DNA of 64,000 nucleotides, from positions 849,401 to 913,400 of the forward strand of contig CAXHKT010000183.1 of NCBI GenBank assembly GCA_964017195.1. The letters are read 5' to 3'. How positions within the stretch are numbered: position 1 is the stretch's first letter; each line of letters opens with the position of its first letter. The stretch is from Siderastrea radians. Lineage: Eukaryota; Cnidaria; Anthozoa; Scleractinia; Rhizangiidae. Below the pieces are notes generated by a model. The model was not told where the DNA came from, ran no database searches, and saw only the letters and a program-made list of their open reading frames with translations. This document shows, piece by piece, positions 47,175-60,000 of this stretch. A program made the translations under genes and the position numbers.

Positions 47175-48883
47175 TTGTGTAGAAAGTCTGCGATTTTGTC
47201 GATAAGGTGGAAAAAACCCCCATTTTGGGGCCTTCCCTCAGGCCCCAAAAAGCTCAAAAAGCTAACTGGCGCTCTCGGCTGCATGCACAAAGCTCCCAAA
47301 TGCATTCAATCCCTTTGGGACCATCCGAAAAAAATTCCTTTTGTGCAAAAGTACAAAGAAAGCGCGATATGTGCGATCTTTAGGGAAAAAACCCCATTTT
47401 GGAGCATTCCCAGAGGCTCAAAAAGGTGTTCTTATCTGCGCAATCTGTCTGCGCAAGGCTGCGCACTGGCCCAATAATAATGCAAATCCCTCGGGGCTAT
47501 CAGAAAAAACAGTTTATTGTGTAGAAAGTCTGCGATTTTGTCGATGAGGTGGAAAAAACCCCCATTTTGGGGCCTTCCCTCAGGCCCCAAAAAGCTCAAA
47601 AAGCTAACTGGCGCTCTCGGCTGCATGCACAAAGCTCCCAAATGCATTCAATCCCTTTGGGACCATCCGAAAAAAATTCCTTTTGTGCAAAAGTACAAAG
47701 AAAGCGCGAGATGTGCGATCCTTAGGGTATAAACCCCATTTTGGAGCATTCCCAGAGGCTCAAAAAGGTGTTCTTATCTGCGCAATCTGTCTGCGCAAGG
47801 CTGCGCACTGGCCCAATAATAATGCAAATCCCTCGGGGCTATCAGAAAAAACAGTTTATTGTGTAGAAAGTCTGCGATTTTGTCGATAAGGTGGAAAAAA
47901 ACCAAATTTTGGGGCCTTCCCTCAGGCCCCAAAAAGCTCAAAAAGCTAACTGGCGCTCTCGGCTGCATGCACAAAGCTCCCAAATGCATTCAATCCCTTT
48001 GGGACCATCCGAAAAAAATTCCTTTTGTGCAAAAGTACAAAGAAAGCGCGATATGTGCGATCCTTAGGGAAAAACCCCATTTTGGGGCATTCCCAGAGGC
48101 TCAAAAAGGTGTTCTTATCTGCGCAATCTGTCTGCGCAAGGCTGCGCACTGGCCCAATAATAATGCAAATCCCTCGGGGCTATCAGAAAAAACAGTTTAT
48201 TGTGTAGAAAGTCTGCGATTTTGTCCATAAGGTGGAAAAAAACCCCATTTTGGGGAATTCCCTCAGGCCCCCAAAAGTTCAAAAAGCTAACTGGCGCTCT
48301 CGGCTGCATGCACAAAGCTCCCAAATGCATTCAATCCCTTTGGGACCATCCGAAAAAAATTCATTTTGTGCAAAAGTACAAAGAAAGCGCGATATGTGCG
48401 ATCCTTAGGGAAAAAACCCCATTTTGGGGCATTCCCAGAGGCTCAAAAAGGTGTTCTTATCTGCGCAATCTGTCTGCGCAAGGCTGCGCACTGGCCCAAT
48501 AATAATGCAAATCCCTCGGGGCTATCAGAAAAAACAGTTTATTGTGTAGAAAGTCTGCGATTTTGTCGATAAGGTGGAAAAAAACCCCATTTTGGGGCCT
48601 TCCCTCAGGCCCCAAAAAGCTCAAAAAGCTAACTGGCGCTCTCGGCTGCATGCACAAAGCTCCGAAATGCATTCAATCCCTTTGGGACCATCCGAAAAAA
48701 ATTCATTTTGTGCAAAAGTACAAAGAAAGCGCGATATGTGCGATCCTTAGGGAAAAAAACCCATTTTGGGGCATTCCCAGAGGCTCAAAAAGGTGTTCTT
48801 ATCTGCGCAATCTGTCTGCGCAAGGCTGCGCACTGGCCCAATAATAATGCAAATCCCTCCGGGCTATCAGAAAAAACAGTTTA

Positions 48884-50250
48884 TTGTGTAGAAAGTCTGC
48901 GATTTTGTCGATAAGGTGGAAAAAAAACCCATTTTGGGGCCTTCACTCAGGCCCCAAAAAGCTCAAAAAGCTAACTGGCGCTCTCGGCTGCATGCACAAA
49001 GCTCCCAAATGCATTCAATCCCTTTGGGACCATCCGAAAAAAATTCCTTTTGTGCAAAAGTACAAAGAAAGCGCGATATGTGCGATCCTTAGGGAAAAAA
49101 CCCCATTTTGGGGCATTCCCAGAGGCTCAAAAAGGTGTTCTTATCTGCGCAATCTGTCTGCGCAAGGCTGCGCACTGGCCCAATAATAATGCAAATCCCT
49201 CGGGGCTATCAGAAAAAACAGTTTATTGTGTAGAAAGTCTGCGATTTTGTCGATAAGGTGGAAAAAACCCCCATTTTGGGGCCTTCCCTCAGGCCCCAAA
49301 AAGCTCAAAAAGCTAACTGGCGCTCTCGGCTGCATGCAAAAAGCTCCCAAATGCATTCAATCTCTTTGGGACCATCCGAAAAAAATTCCTTTTGTCCAAA
49401 AGTACAAAGAAAGCGCGATATGTGCGATCCTTAGGGAAAAAACCCCATTTTGGGGCATTCCCAGAGGCTCAAAAAGGTGTTCTTATCTGCGCAATCTGTC
49501 TGCGCAAGGCTGCGCACTGGCCCAATAATAATGCAAATCCCTCGGGGCTATCAGAAAAAACAGTTTATTGTGTAGAAAGTCTGCGATTTTGTCGATAAGG
49601 TGGAAAAAACCCCCATTTTGGGGCCTTCCCTCAGGCCCCAAAAAGCTCAAAAAGCTAACTGGCGCTCTCGGCTGCATGCACAAAGCTCCCAAATGCATTC
49701 AATCCCTTTGGGACCATCCGAAAAAAATTCCTTTTGTGCAAAAGTACAAAGAAAGCGCCATATGTGCGATCCTTAGGGAAAAAACCCCATTTTGGGGCAT
49801 TCCCAGAGGCTCAAAAAGGTGTTCTTATCTGCGCAATCTGTCTGCGCAAGGCTGCGCACTGGCCCAATAATAATGCAAATCCCTCGGGGCTATCAGAAAA
49901 AACAGTTTATTGTGTAGAAAGTCTGCGATTTTGTCGATAAGGTGGAAAAAACCCCATTTTGGGGCCTTCCCTCAGGCCCCAAAAAGCTCAAAAAGCTAAC
50001 TGGCGCTCTCGGCTGCATGCACAAAGCTCCCAAATGCATTCAATCCCTTTGGGACCATCCGAAAAAAATTCCTTTTGTGCAAAAGTACAAAGAAAGCGCG
50101 ATATGTGCGATCCTTAGGGAAAAAACCCCATTTTGGGGCATTCCCAGAGGCTCAAAAAGGTGTTCTTATCTGCGCAATCTGTCTGCGCAAGGCTGCGCAC
50201 TGGCCCAATAATAATGCAAATCCCTCGGGGCTATCAGAAAAAACAGTTTA
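48884..50250 (+). repeat. Mixed monomers
   Basis: Four units. 48,884 has an A8C3 run and CTTCACTCAGG. 49,226 has GCAAAAAGC, TCTCTTT and TTGTCC, like 30,450. 49,568 has GCGCCATATG, like 35,921. 49,910 is 341 bp with GGAAAAAACCCCATT. They look like single copies from the families of the 30-37 kb zone. Confidence 0.78.
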
Positions 50251-53200
50251 TTGTGTAGAAAGTCTGCGATTTTGTCGATAAGGTGGAAAAAAACCCCATT
50301 TTGGGGCCTTCCCTCAGGCCCCAAAAAGCTCAAAAAGCTAACTGGCGCTCTCGGCTGCATGCACAAAGCTCCCAAATGCATTCAATCCCTTTGGGACCAT
50401 CCGAAAAAAATTCCTTTTGTGCAAAAGTACAAAGAAAGTTGAATATGTGCGATCTTTAGGGAAATAACCCCATTTTGGGGCATTCCCAGAGGCTCAAAAA
50501 GGTGTTCTTATCTGCGCAATCTGTCTGCGCAAGGCTGCGCACTGGCCCAATAATAATGCAAATCCCTCGGGGCTATCAGAAAAAACAGTTTATTGTGTAG
50601 AAAGTCTGCGATTTTGTCGATAAGGTGGAAAAAAAACCCATTTTGGGGCCTTCCCTCAGGCCCCAAAAAGCTCAAAAAGCTAACTGGCGCTCTCGGCTGC
50701 ATGCACAAAGCTCCCAAATGCATTCAATCCCATTGGGACCATCCGAAAAAAATTCCTTTTGTGCAAAAGTACAAAGAAAGCGCGATATGTGCGATCTTTA
50801 GGGAAAAAAACCCATTTTGGGGCATTCGCAGAGGCTCAAAAAGGTGTTCTTATCTCCGCAATCTGTCTGCGCAAGGCTGCGCACTGGCCCAATAATAATG
50901 CAAATCCCCCGGGGCTATCAGAAAAAACAGTTTATTGTGTAGAAAGTCTGCGATTTTGTCGATAAGGTGGAAAAAACCCCCAATTTGGGGTCTTCCCTCA
51001 GGCCCCAAAAAGCTCAAAAAGCTAACTGGCGCTCTCGGCTGCATGCACAAAGCTCCCAAATGCATTCAATCCCTTTGGGACCATCCGAAAAAAATTCCTT
51101 TTGTGCTAAAGTACAAAGAAAGCGCGATATGTGCGATCCTTAGGGAAAAAACCCCATTTTGGGGCATTCCCAGAGGCTCAAAAAGGTGTTCTTATCTGCG
51201 CAATCTGTCTGCGCAAGGCTGCGCACTGGCCCAATAATAATGCAATTCCCTCGGGGCTATCAGAAAAAACAGTTTATTGTGTAGAAAGTCTGCGATTTTG
51301 TCGATAAGGTGGAAAAACCCCCATTTTGGGGCCTTCCCTCAGGCCCCAGAAAGCTCAAAAAGCTAACTGGCGCTCTCGGCTGCATGCACAAAGCTCCCAA
51401 ATGCATTCAATCCCTTTGGGACAATCCGAAAAAAATTCCTTTTGTGCAAAAGTACAAAGAAAGCGCGATATGTGCGATCCTTAGGGAAAAAACCCCATTT
51501 TGGGGCATTCCCAGAGGCTCAAAAAGGTGTTCTTATCTGCCCAATCTGTCTGCGCAAGGCTGCGCACTGGCCCAATAATAATGCAAATCCCTCGGGGCTA
51601 TCAGAAAAAACAGTTTATTGTGTAGAAAGTCTGCGATTTTGTCGATAAGGTGGAAAAAACCCCCATTTTGGGGCCTTCCCTCAGGCCCCAAAAAGCTCAA
51701 AAAGCTAACTGGCGCTCTCGGCTGCATGCACAAAGCTCCCAAATGCATTCAATCCCTTTGGGACATTCCGAAAAAAATTCCTTTTGTGCAAAAGTACAAA
51801 GAAAGCGCGATATGTGCGATCTTTAGGGAAAAAAACCCATTTTGGGGCATTCCCAGAGGCTCAAAAAGGTGTTCTTATCTGCGCAATCTGTCTGCGCAAG
51901 GCTGCGCACTGGCCCAATAATAATGCAAATCCCTCGGGGCTATCAGAAAAAACAGTTTATTGTGTAGAAAGTCTGCGATTTTGTCGATAAGGTGGAAAAA
52001 ACCCCCATTTTGGGGCCTTCCCTCAGGCCCCAAGAAGCTCAAAAAGCTAACTGGCGCTCTCGGCTGCATGCACAAAGCTCCCAAATGCATTCAATCCCTT
52101 TGGGACCATCCGAAAAAAATTCCTTTTGTGCAAAAGTACAAAGAAAGCGCGATATGTGCGATCTTTAGGGAAAAAAACCCATTTTGGGGCATTCCCAGAG
52201 GCTCAAAAAGGTGTTCTTATCTGCGCAATCTGTCTGCGCAAGGCTGCGCACTGGCCCAATAATAATGCAAATCCCTCGGGGCTATCAGAAAAAACAGTTT
52301 ATTGTGTAGAAAGTCTGCGATTTTGTCGATAAGGTGGAAAAAACCCCCATTTTGGGGCCTTCCGTCAGGCCCCAAAAAGCTCGAAAAGCTAACTGGCGCT
52401 CTCGGCTGCATGCACAAAGCTCCCAAATGCATTCAATACCTTTGGGACCATCCGAAAAAAATTCCTTTTGTGCAAAAGTACAAAGAAAGCGCGATATGTG
52501 CGATCCTTAAGGAAAAAACCCCATTTTGGGGCATTCCCAGAGGCTCAAAAAGGTGTTCTTATCTGCGCAATCTGTCTGCGCAAGGCTGCGCACTGGCCCA
52601 ATAATAATGCAAATCCCTCGGGGCTATCAGAAAAAACAGTTTATTGTGTAGAAAGTCTGCGATTTTGTCGATAAGGTGGAAAAAACCCCCATTTTGGGGC
52701 CTTCCCTCAGGCCCCAGAAAGCTCAAAAAGCTAACTGGCGCTCTCGGCTGCATGCACAAAGCTCCCAAATGCATTCAATCCCTTTGGGACCATCCGAAAA
52801 AAATTCCTTTTGTGCAAAAGTACAAAGAAGGCGCGATATGTGCGATCCTTAGGGAAAAAACCCCATTTTGGGGCATTCCCAGAGGCTCAAAAAGGTGTTC
52901 TTATCTGCGCAATCTGTCTGCGCAAGGCTGCGCACTGGCCCAATAATAATGCAAATCCCTCGGGGCTATCAGAAAAAACAGTTTATTGTGTAGAAAGTCT
53001 GCGATTTTGTCGATAAGGTGGAAAAAACCCCCATTTTGGGGCCTTTATTCAGGCCCCAAAAAGCTCAAAAAGCTAACTGGCGCTCTCGGCTGCATGCACA
53101 AAGCTCCCAAATGCATTCAATCCCTTTGGAACCATCCGAAAAAAATTCCTTTTGTGCAAAAGTACAAAGAAAGCGCGATATGTGCGATCCTTAAGGAAAA

Positions 53201-53669
53201 AACCCCATTTTGGGGCATTCCCAGAGGCTCAAAAAGGTGTTCTTATCTGCGCAATCTGTCTGCGCAAGGCTGCGCACTGGCCCAATAATAATGCAAATCC
53301 CTCGGGGCTATCAGAAAAAACAGTTTATTGTGTAGAAAGTCTGCGATTTTGTCGATAAGGTGGAAAAAACCCCCATTTTGGGGCCTTCCCTCAGGCCCCA
53401 AAAAGCTCAAAAAGCTAACTGGCGCTCTCGACTGCATGCAAAAAGCTCCCAAATGCATTCAATCCCTTTGGGACCATCCGAAAAAAATTCCTTTTGTGCA
53501 AAAGTACAAAGAAGGCGCGATATGTTCGATCCTTAGGGAAAAAACCCCATTTTGGGGCATTCCCAGAGGCTCAAAAAGGTGTTCTTATCTGCGCAATCTG
53601 TCTGCGCAAGGCTGCGCACTGGCCCAATAATAATGCAAATCCCTCGGGGCTATCAGAAAAAACAGTTTA
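50251..53669 (+). repeat. 10-monomer higher-order repeat, copy 1, period 3,419 bp
   Basis: Ten units directly followed by a second copy. Marks in order: AAAGTTGAATATG with GGGAAATAACC (50,251); A8C3 with CCATTGGG (50,593); CCAATTTGGGGTC with GTGCTAAAG (50,935); GGGACAATCC with CTGCCCAATC (51,277, 341 bp); GATCTTTAGGG with A7C3 (51,618); CCAAGAAGCTC (51,960); TTCCGTCAGG, CTCGAAAAG, CAATACC (52,302); CCAGAAAGC with GAAGGCGCG (52,644); TTTGGAACC (52,986); CTCGACTGC, GCAAAAAGC, ATGTTCGATC (53,328). Confidence 0.93.
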
Positions 53670-56600
53670 TTGTGTAGAAAGTCTGCGATTTTGTCGATAA
53701 GGTGGAAAAAACCCCCATTTTGGGGCCTTCCCTCAGGCCCCAAAAAGCTCAAAAAGCTAACTGGCGCTCTCGCCTGCATGCACAAAGCTCCCAAATGCAT
53801 TCAATCCCTTTGGGACCATCCGAAAAAAATTCCTTTTGTGCAAAAGTACAAAGAAAGTTGAATATGTGCGATCTTTAGGGAAATAACCCCATTTTGGGGC
53901 ATTCCCAGAGGCTCAAAAAGGTGTTCTTATCTGCGCAATCTGTCTGCGCAAGGCTGCGCACTGGCCCAATAATAATGCAAATCCCTCGGGGCTATCAGAA
54001 AAAACAGTTTATTGTGTAGAAAGTCTGCGATTTTGTCGATAAGGTGGAAAAAAAACCCATTTTGGGGCCTTCCCTCAGGCCCCAAAAAGCTCAAAAAGCT
54101 AACTGGCGCTCTCGGCTGCATGCACAAAGCTCCCAAATGCATTCAATCCCATTGGGACCATCCGAAAAAAATTCCTTTTGTGCAAAAGTACAAAGAAAGC
54201 GCGATATGTGCGATCTTTAGGGAAAAAAACCCATTTTGGGGCATTCCCAGAGGCTCAAAAAGGTGTTCTTATCTCCGCAATCTGTCTGCGCAAGGCTGCG
54301 CACTGGCCCAATAATAATGCAAATCCCCCGGGGCTATCAGAAAAAACAGTTTATTGTGTAGAAAGTCTGCGATTTTGTCGATAAGGTGGAAAAAACCCCC
54401 AATTTGGGGTCTTCCCTCAGGCCCCAAAAAGCTCAAAAAGCTAACTGGCGCTCTCGGCTGCATGCACAAAGCTCCCAAATGCATTCAATCCCTTTGGGAC
54501 CATACGAAAAAAATTCCTTTTGTGCTAAAGTACAAAGAAAGCGCGATATGTGCGATCCTTAGGGAAAAAACCCCATTTTGGGGCATTCCCAGAGGCTCAA
54601 AAAGGTGTTCTTATCTGCGCAATCTGTCTGCGCAAGGCTGCGCACTGGCCCAATAATAATGCAAATCCCTCGGGGCTATCAGAAAAAACAGTTTATTGTG
54701 TAGAAAGTCTGCGATTTTGTCGATAAGGTGGAAAAACCGCCATTTTGGGGCCTTCCCTCAGGCCCCAGAAAGCTCAAAAAGCTAACTGGCGCTCTCGGCT
54801 GCATGCACAAAGCTCCCAAATGCATTCAATCCCTTTGGGACAATCCGAAAAAAATTCCTTTTGTGCAAAAGTACAAAGAAAGCGCGATATGTGCGATCCT
54901 TAGGGAAAAAACCCCATTTTGGGGCATTCCCAGAGGCTCAAAAAGGTGTGCTTATCTGCCCAATCTGTCTGCGCAAGGCTGCGCACTGGCCCAATAATAA
55001 TGCAAATCCCTCGGGGCTATCAGAAAAAACAGTTTATTGTGTAGAAAGTCTGCGATTTTGTCGATAAGGTGGAAAAAACCCCCATTTTGGGGCCTTCCCT
55101 CAGGCCCCAAAAAGCTCAAAAAGCTAACTGGCGCTCTCGGCTGCATGCACAAAGCTCCCAAATGCATTCAATCCCTTTGGGACCATCCGAAAAAAATTCC
55201 TTTTGTGCAAAAGTACAAAGAAAGCGCGATATGTGCGATCTTTAGGGAAAAAAACCCATTTTGGGGCATTCCCAGAGGCTCAAAAAGGTGTTCTTATCTG
55301 CGCAATCTGTCTGCGCAAGGCTGCGCACTGGCCCAATAATAATGCAAATCCCTCGGGGCTATCAGAAAAAACAGTTTATTGTGTAGAAAGTCTGCGATTT
55401 TGTCGATAAGGTGGAAAAAACCCCCATTTTGGGGCCTTCCCTCAGGCCCCAAGAAGCTCAAAAAGCTAACTGGCGCTCTCGGCTGCATGCACAAAGCTCC
55501 CAAATGCATTCAATCCCTTTGGGACCATCCGAAAAAAATTCCTTTTGTGCAAAAGTACAAAGAAAGCGCGATATGTGCGATCTTTAGGGAAAAAAACCCA
55601 TTTTGGGGCATTCCCAGAGGCTCAAAAAGGTGTTCTTATCTGCGCAATCTGTCTGCGCAAGGCTGCGCACTGGCCCAATAATAATGCAAATCCCTCGGGG
55701 CTATCAGAAAAAACAGTTTATTGTGTAGAAAGTCTGCGATTTTGTCGATAAGGTGGAAAAAACCCCCATTTTGGGGCCTTCCGTCAGGCCCCAAAAAGCT
55801 CGAAAAGCTAACTGGCGCTCTCGGCTGCATGCACAAAGCTCCCAAATCCATTCAATACCTTTGGGACCATCCGAAAAAAATTCCTTTTGTGCAAAAGTAC
55901 AAAGAAAGCGCGATATGTGCGATCCTTAGGGAAAAAACCCCATTTTGGGGCATTCCCAGAGGCTCAAAAAGGTGTTCTTATCTGCGCAATCTGTCTGCGC
56001 AAGGCTGCGCACTGGCCCAATAATAATGCAAATCCCTCGGGGCTATCAGAAAAAACAGTTTATTGTGTAGAAAGTCTGCGATTTTGTCGATAAGGTGGAA
56101 AAAACCCCCATTTTGGGGCCTTCCCTCAGGCCCCAGAAAGCTCAAAAAGCTAACTGGCGCTCTCGGCTGCATGCACAAAGCTCCCAAATGCATTCAATCC
56201 CTTTGGGACCATCCGAAAAAAATTCCTTTTGTGCAAAAGTACAAAGAAGGCGCGATATGTGCGATCCTTAGGGAAAAAACCCCATTTTGGGGCATTCCCA
56301 GAGGCTCAAAAAGGTGTTCTTATCTGCGCAATCTGTCTGCGCAAGGCTGCGCACTGGCCCAATAATAATGCAAATCCCTCGGGGCTATCAGAAAAAACAG
56401 TTTATTGTGTAGAAAGTCTGCGATTTTGTCGATAAGGTGGAAAAAACCCCCATTTTGGGGCCTTCCCTCAGGCCCCAAAAAGCTCAAAAAGCTAACTGGC
56501 GCTCTCGGCTGCATGCACAAAGCTCCCAAATGCATTCAATCCCTTTGGAACCATCCGAAAAAAATTCCTTTTGTGCAAAAGTACAAAGAAAGCGCGATAT

Positions 56601-57088
56601 GTGCGATCCTTAGGGAAAAAAAAACATTTTGGGGCATTCCCAGAGGCTCAAAAAGGTGTTCTTATCTGCGCAATCTGTCTGCGCAAGGCTGCGCACTGGC
56701 CCAATAATAATGCAAATCCCTCGGGGCTATCAGAAAAAACAGTTTATTGTGTAGAAAGTCTGCGATTTTGTCGATAAGGTGGAAAAAACCCCCATTTTGG
56801 GGCCTTCCCTCAGGCCCCAAAAAGCTCAAAAAGCTAACTGGCGCTCTCGACTGCATGCAAAAAGCTCCCAAATGCATTCAATCCCTTTGGGACCATCCGA
56901 AAAAAATTCCTTTTGTGCAAAAGTACAAAGAAGGCGCGATATGTTCGATCCTTAGGGAAAAAACCCCATTTTGGGGCATTCCCAGAGGCTCAAAAAGGTG
57001 TTCTTATCTGCGCAATCTGTCTGCGCAAGGCTGCGCACTGGCCCAATAATAATGCAAATCCCTCGGGGCTATCAGAAAAAACAGTTTA
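53670..57088 (+). repeat. 10-monomer higher-order repeat, copy 2
   Basis: Matches 50,251-53,669 unit by unit, always 3,419 bp apart. I count 17 differences, about 99.5% identity. Seven fall in one pair of units: 52,986 has CCTTTATTC where 56,405 has CCTTCCCTC, and 52,986 has TTAAGG with A6C4 where 56,405 has TTAGGG with an A9C1 run. The next unit (57,089) does not match 53,670, so there are only two copies here. Confidence 0.93.
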
Positions 57089-60000
57089 TTGTGTAGAAAG
57101 TCTGCGATTTTGTCGATAAGGTGGAAAAAAACCCCATTTTGGGGCCTTCCCTCAGGCCCCAAAAAGCTCAAAAAGCTAACTGGCGCTCTCGGCTGCATGC
57201 ACAAAGCTCCCAAATGCATTCAATTCCTTTGGGACCATCCAAAAAAAAATTCCTTTTGTGCAAAAGTACAAAGAAAGCGCGATATGTGCGATCCTTACGG
57301 AAAAAACCCCATTTTGGGGCATTCCCAGAGGCTCAAAAAGGTGTTCTTATCTGCGCAATCTGTCTGCGCAAGGCTGCGCACTGGCCCAATAATAATGCAA
57401 ATCCCTCGGGGCTATCAGAAAAAACAGTTTATTGTGTAGAAAGTCTGCGATTTTGTCGATAAGGTGGAAAAAAACCCCATTTTGGGGCCTTCCCTCAGGC
57501 CCCAAAAAGCTCAAAAAGCTAACTGGCGCTCTCGGCTGCATGCACAAAGCTCCCAAATGCATTCAATCCCTTTGGGACCATCCGAAAAAAATTCCTTTTG
57601 TGCAAAAGTACAAAGAAAGCGCGATCTGTGCGATCCTTAGGGAAAAAACCCCATTTTGGGGCATTCCCAGAGGCTCAAAAAGGTGTTCTTATCTGCGCAA
57701 TCTGTCTGCGCAAGGCTGCGCACTGGCCCAATAATAATGCAAATCCCTCGGGGCTATCAGAAAAAACAGTTTATTGTGTAGAAAGTCTGCGATTTTGTCG
57801 ATAAGGTGGAAAAAACCCCCATTTTGGGGCCTTCCCTCAGGCCCCAAAAAGCTCAAAAAGCTAACTGGCGCTCTCGGCTGCATGCACAAAGCTCCCAAAT
57901 GCATTCAATCCCTTTGGGACCATCCGAAAAAAATTCCTTTTGTGCAAAAGTACAAAGAAAGCGCGATATATGCGATCCTTAGGGAAAAAACCCCATTTTG
58001 GGGCATTCCCAGAGGCTCAAAAAGGTGTTCTTATCTGCGCAATCTGTCTGCGCAAGGCTGCACAGTGGCCCAATAATAATGCAAAAAAACAGTTTATTGT
58101 GTAGAAAGTCTGCGATTTTGTCGATAAGGTGGAAAAAAACCCCATTTTGGGGCCTTCCCTCAGGCCCCAAAAAGCTCAAAAAGCTAACTGGCGCTCTCGG
58201 CTGCATGCACAAAGCTCCCAAATGCATTCAATCCCTTTGGGACCATCCGAAAAAAATTCCTTTTGTGCAAAAGTACAAAGAAAGCGCGATATGTGCGATC
58301 CTTAGGGAAAAAATCCCATTTTGGGGCATTCCCAGAGGCTCAAAAAGGTGTTCTTATCTGCGCAATCTGTCTGCGCAAGGCTGCGCACTGGCCCAATAAT
58401 AATGCAAATCCCTCCGGGCTATCAGAAAAAACAGTTTATTGTGTAGAAAGTCTGCGATTTTGTCGATAAGGTGGAAAAAAACCCCATTTTGGGGCCTTCC
58501 CTCAGGCCCCAAAAAGCTCAAAAAGCTAACTGGCGCTCTTGGCTGCATGCACAAAGCTCCCAAATGCATTCAATTCCTTTGGGACCATCCGAAAAAAATT
58601 CCTTTTGTGCAAAAGTACAAAGAAAGCGCGATATGTGCGATCCTTAGGGAAAAAACCCCATTTTGGGGCATTCCCAGAGGCTCAAAAAGGTGTTTTTATC
58701 TGCGCAATCTGTCTGCGCAAGGCTGCGCACTGGCCCAATAATAATGCTAATCCCTCGGGGCTATCAGAAAAAACAGTTTATTGTGTAGAAAGTCTGCGAT
58801 TTTGTCGATAAGGTGGAAAAAACCCCCATTTTGGGGCCTTCCCTCAGGCCCCAAAAAGCTCAAAAAGCTAACTGGCGCTCTCGGCTGCATGCACAAAGCT
58901 CCCAAATGCATTCAATCCCTTTGGGACCATCCGAAAAAAATTCCTTTTGTGCAAAACTACAAAGAAAGCGCGATATGTGCGATCCTTAGGGAAAAAACCC
59001 CATTTTGGGGCATTCCCAGAGGCTCAAAAAGGTGTTCTTATCTGCGCAATCTGTCTGCGCAAGGCTGCGCACTGGCCCAATAATAAGGCAAATCCCTCGG
59101 GGCTATCAGAAAAAACAGTTTATTGTGTTAAAAAATCTGCGATTTTGTCGATAAGGTGGAAAAAAAACCCCAATTTGGGGCCTTGCCTCAGGCCCCAAAA
59201 AGCTCAAAAAGCTAAGTGGCGCTCTCGGCTGCATGCACAAAGCTCCCAAATGCATTCAATCCCTTTGGGACCATCAGAAAAAAATTCCTTTTGTGCAAAA
59301 GTACAAAGAAAGCGCGATATGTGCGATCCTTAGGGAAAAAAACCCATTTTGGGGCATTCCCAGAGGCTCAAAAAGGTGTTCTTATCTGCGCAATCTGTCT
59401 GCACAAGGCTGCGCACTGGCCCAATAATAAGGCAAATCCCTCGGGGCTATCAGAAAAAACAGTTTATTGTGTAGAAAGTCTGCGATTTTGTCGATAAGGT
59501 GGAAAAAACCCCCATTTTGGGGCCTTCCCTCAGGCCCCAAAAAGCTCAAAAAGCTAACTGGCGCTCCCGGCTGCATGCACAAAGCTCCCAAATGCATTCA
59601 ATCCCTTTGAAACCATCCGAAAAAAATTCCTTTTGTGCAAAAGTACAAAGAAAGCGCGATATGTGCGATCCTTAGGGAAAAAACCCCATTTTGGGGCATT
59701 CCCAGAGGCTCAAAAAGGTGTTCTTATCTGCGCAATCTGTCTGCGCAAGGCTGCGCACTGGCCCAATAATAATGCAAATCCCTCGGGGCTATCAGAAAAA
59801 ACAGTTTATTGTGTAGAAAGTCTGCGATTTTGTCGATAAGGTGGAAAAAACCCCCATTTTGGGGCCTTCCCTCAGGCCCCAAAAAGCTCAAAAAGCTAAC
59901 TGGCGCTCTCGGCTGCATGCACAAAGCTCCCAATTGCATTCAATCCCTTTGGGACCATCCGAAAAAAATTCCTTTTGTGCAAAAGTACAAAGAAAGCGCG

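Larger units (their letters stand above)
44454..48883 (+). repeat. 14-monomer higher-order repeat, copy 2 (rearranged)
   Basis: Order: b, c, d (offset 5,114 bp from copy 1), then f to m (offset 4,772 bp), then a unit at 48,200 without an obvious partner, then n. Variant e is missing between d and f, which explains the 342-bp change of offset. Rare shared marks include TTACTTTTG (45,479), CTCCAAAATG with TACATAG (45,821), the 13-bp deletion (46,162), GGTATAAAC with GATGAG (47,517). The unit at 47,859 has AACCAAATTTTGGGG in half A. Confidence 0.85.
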
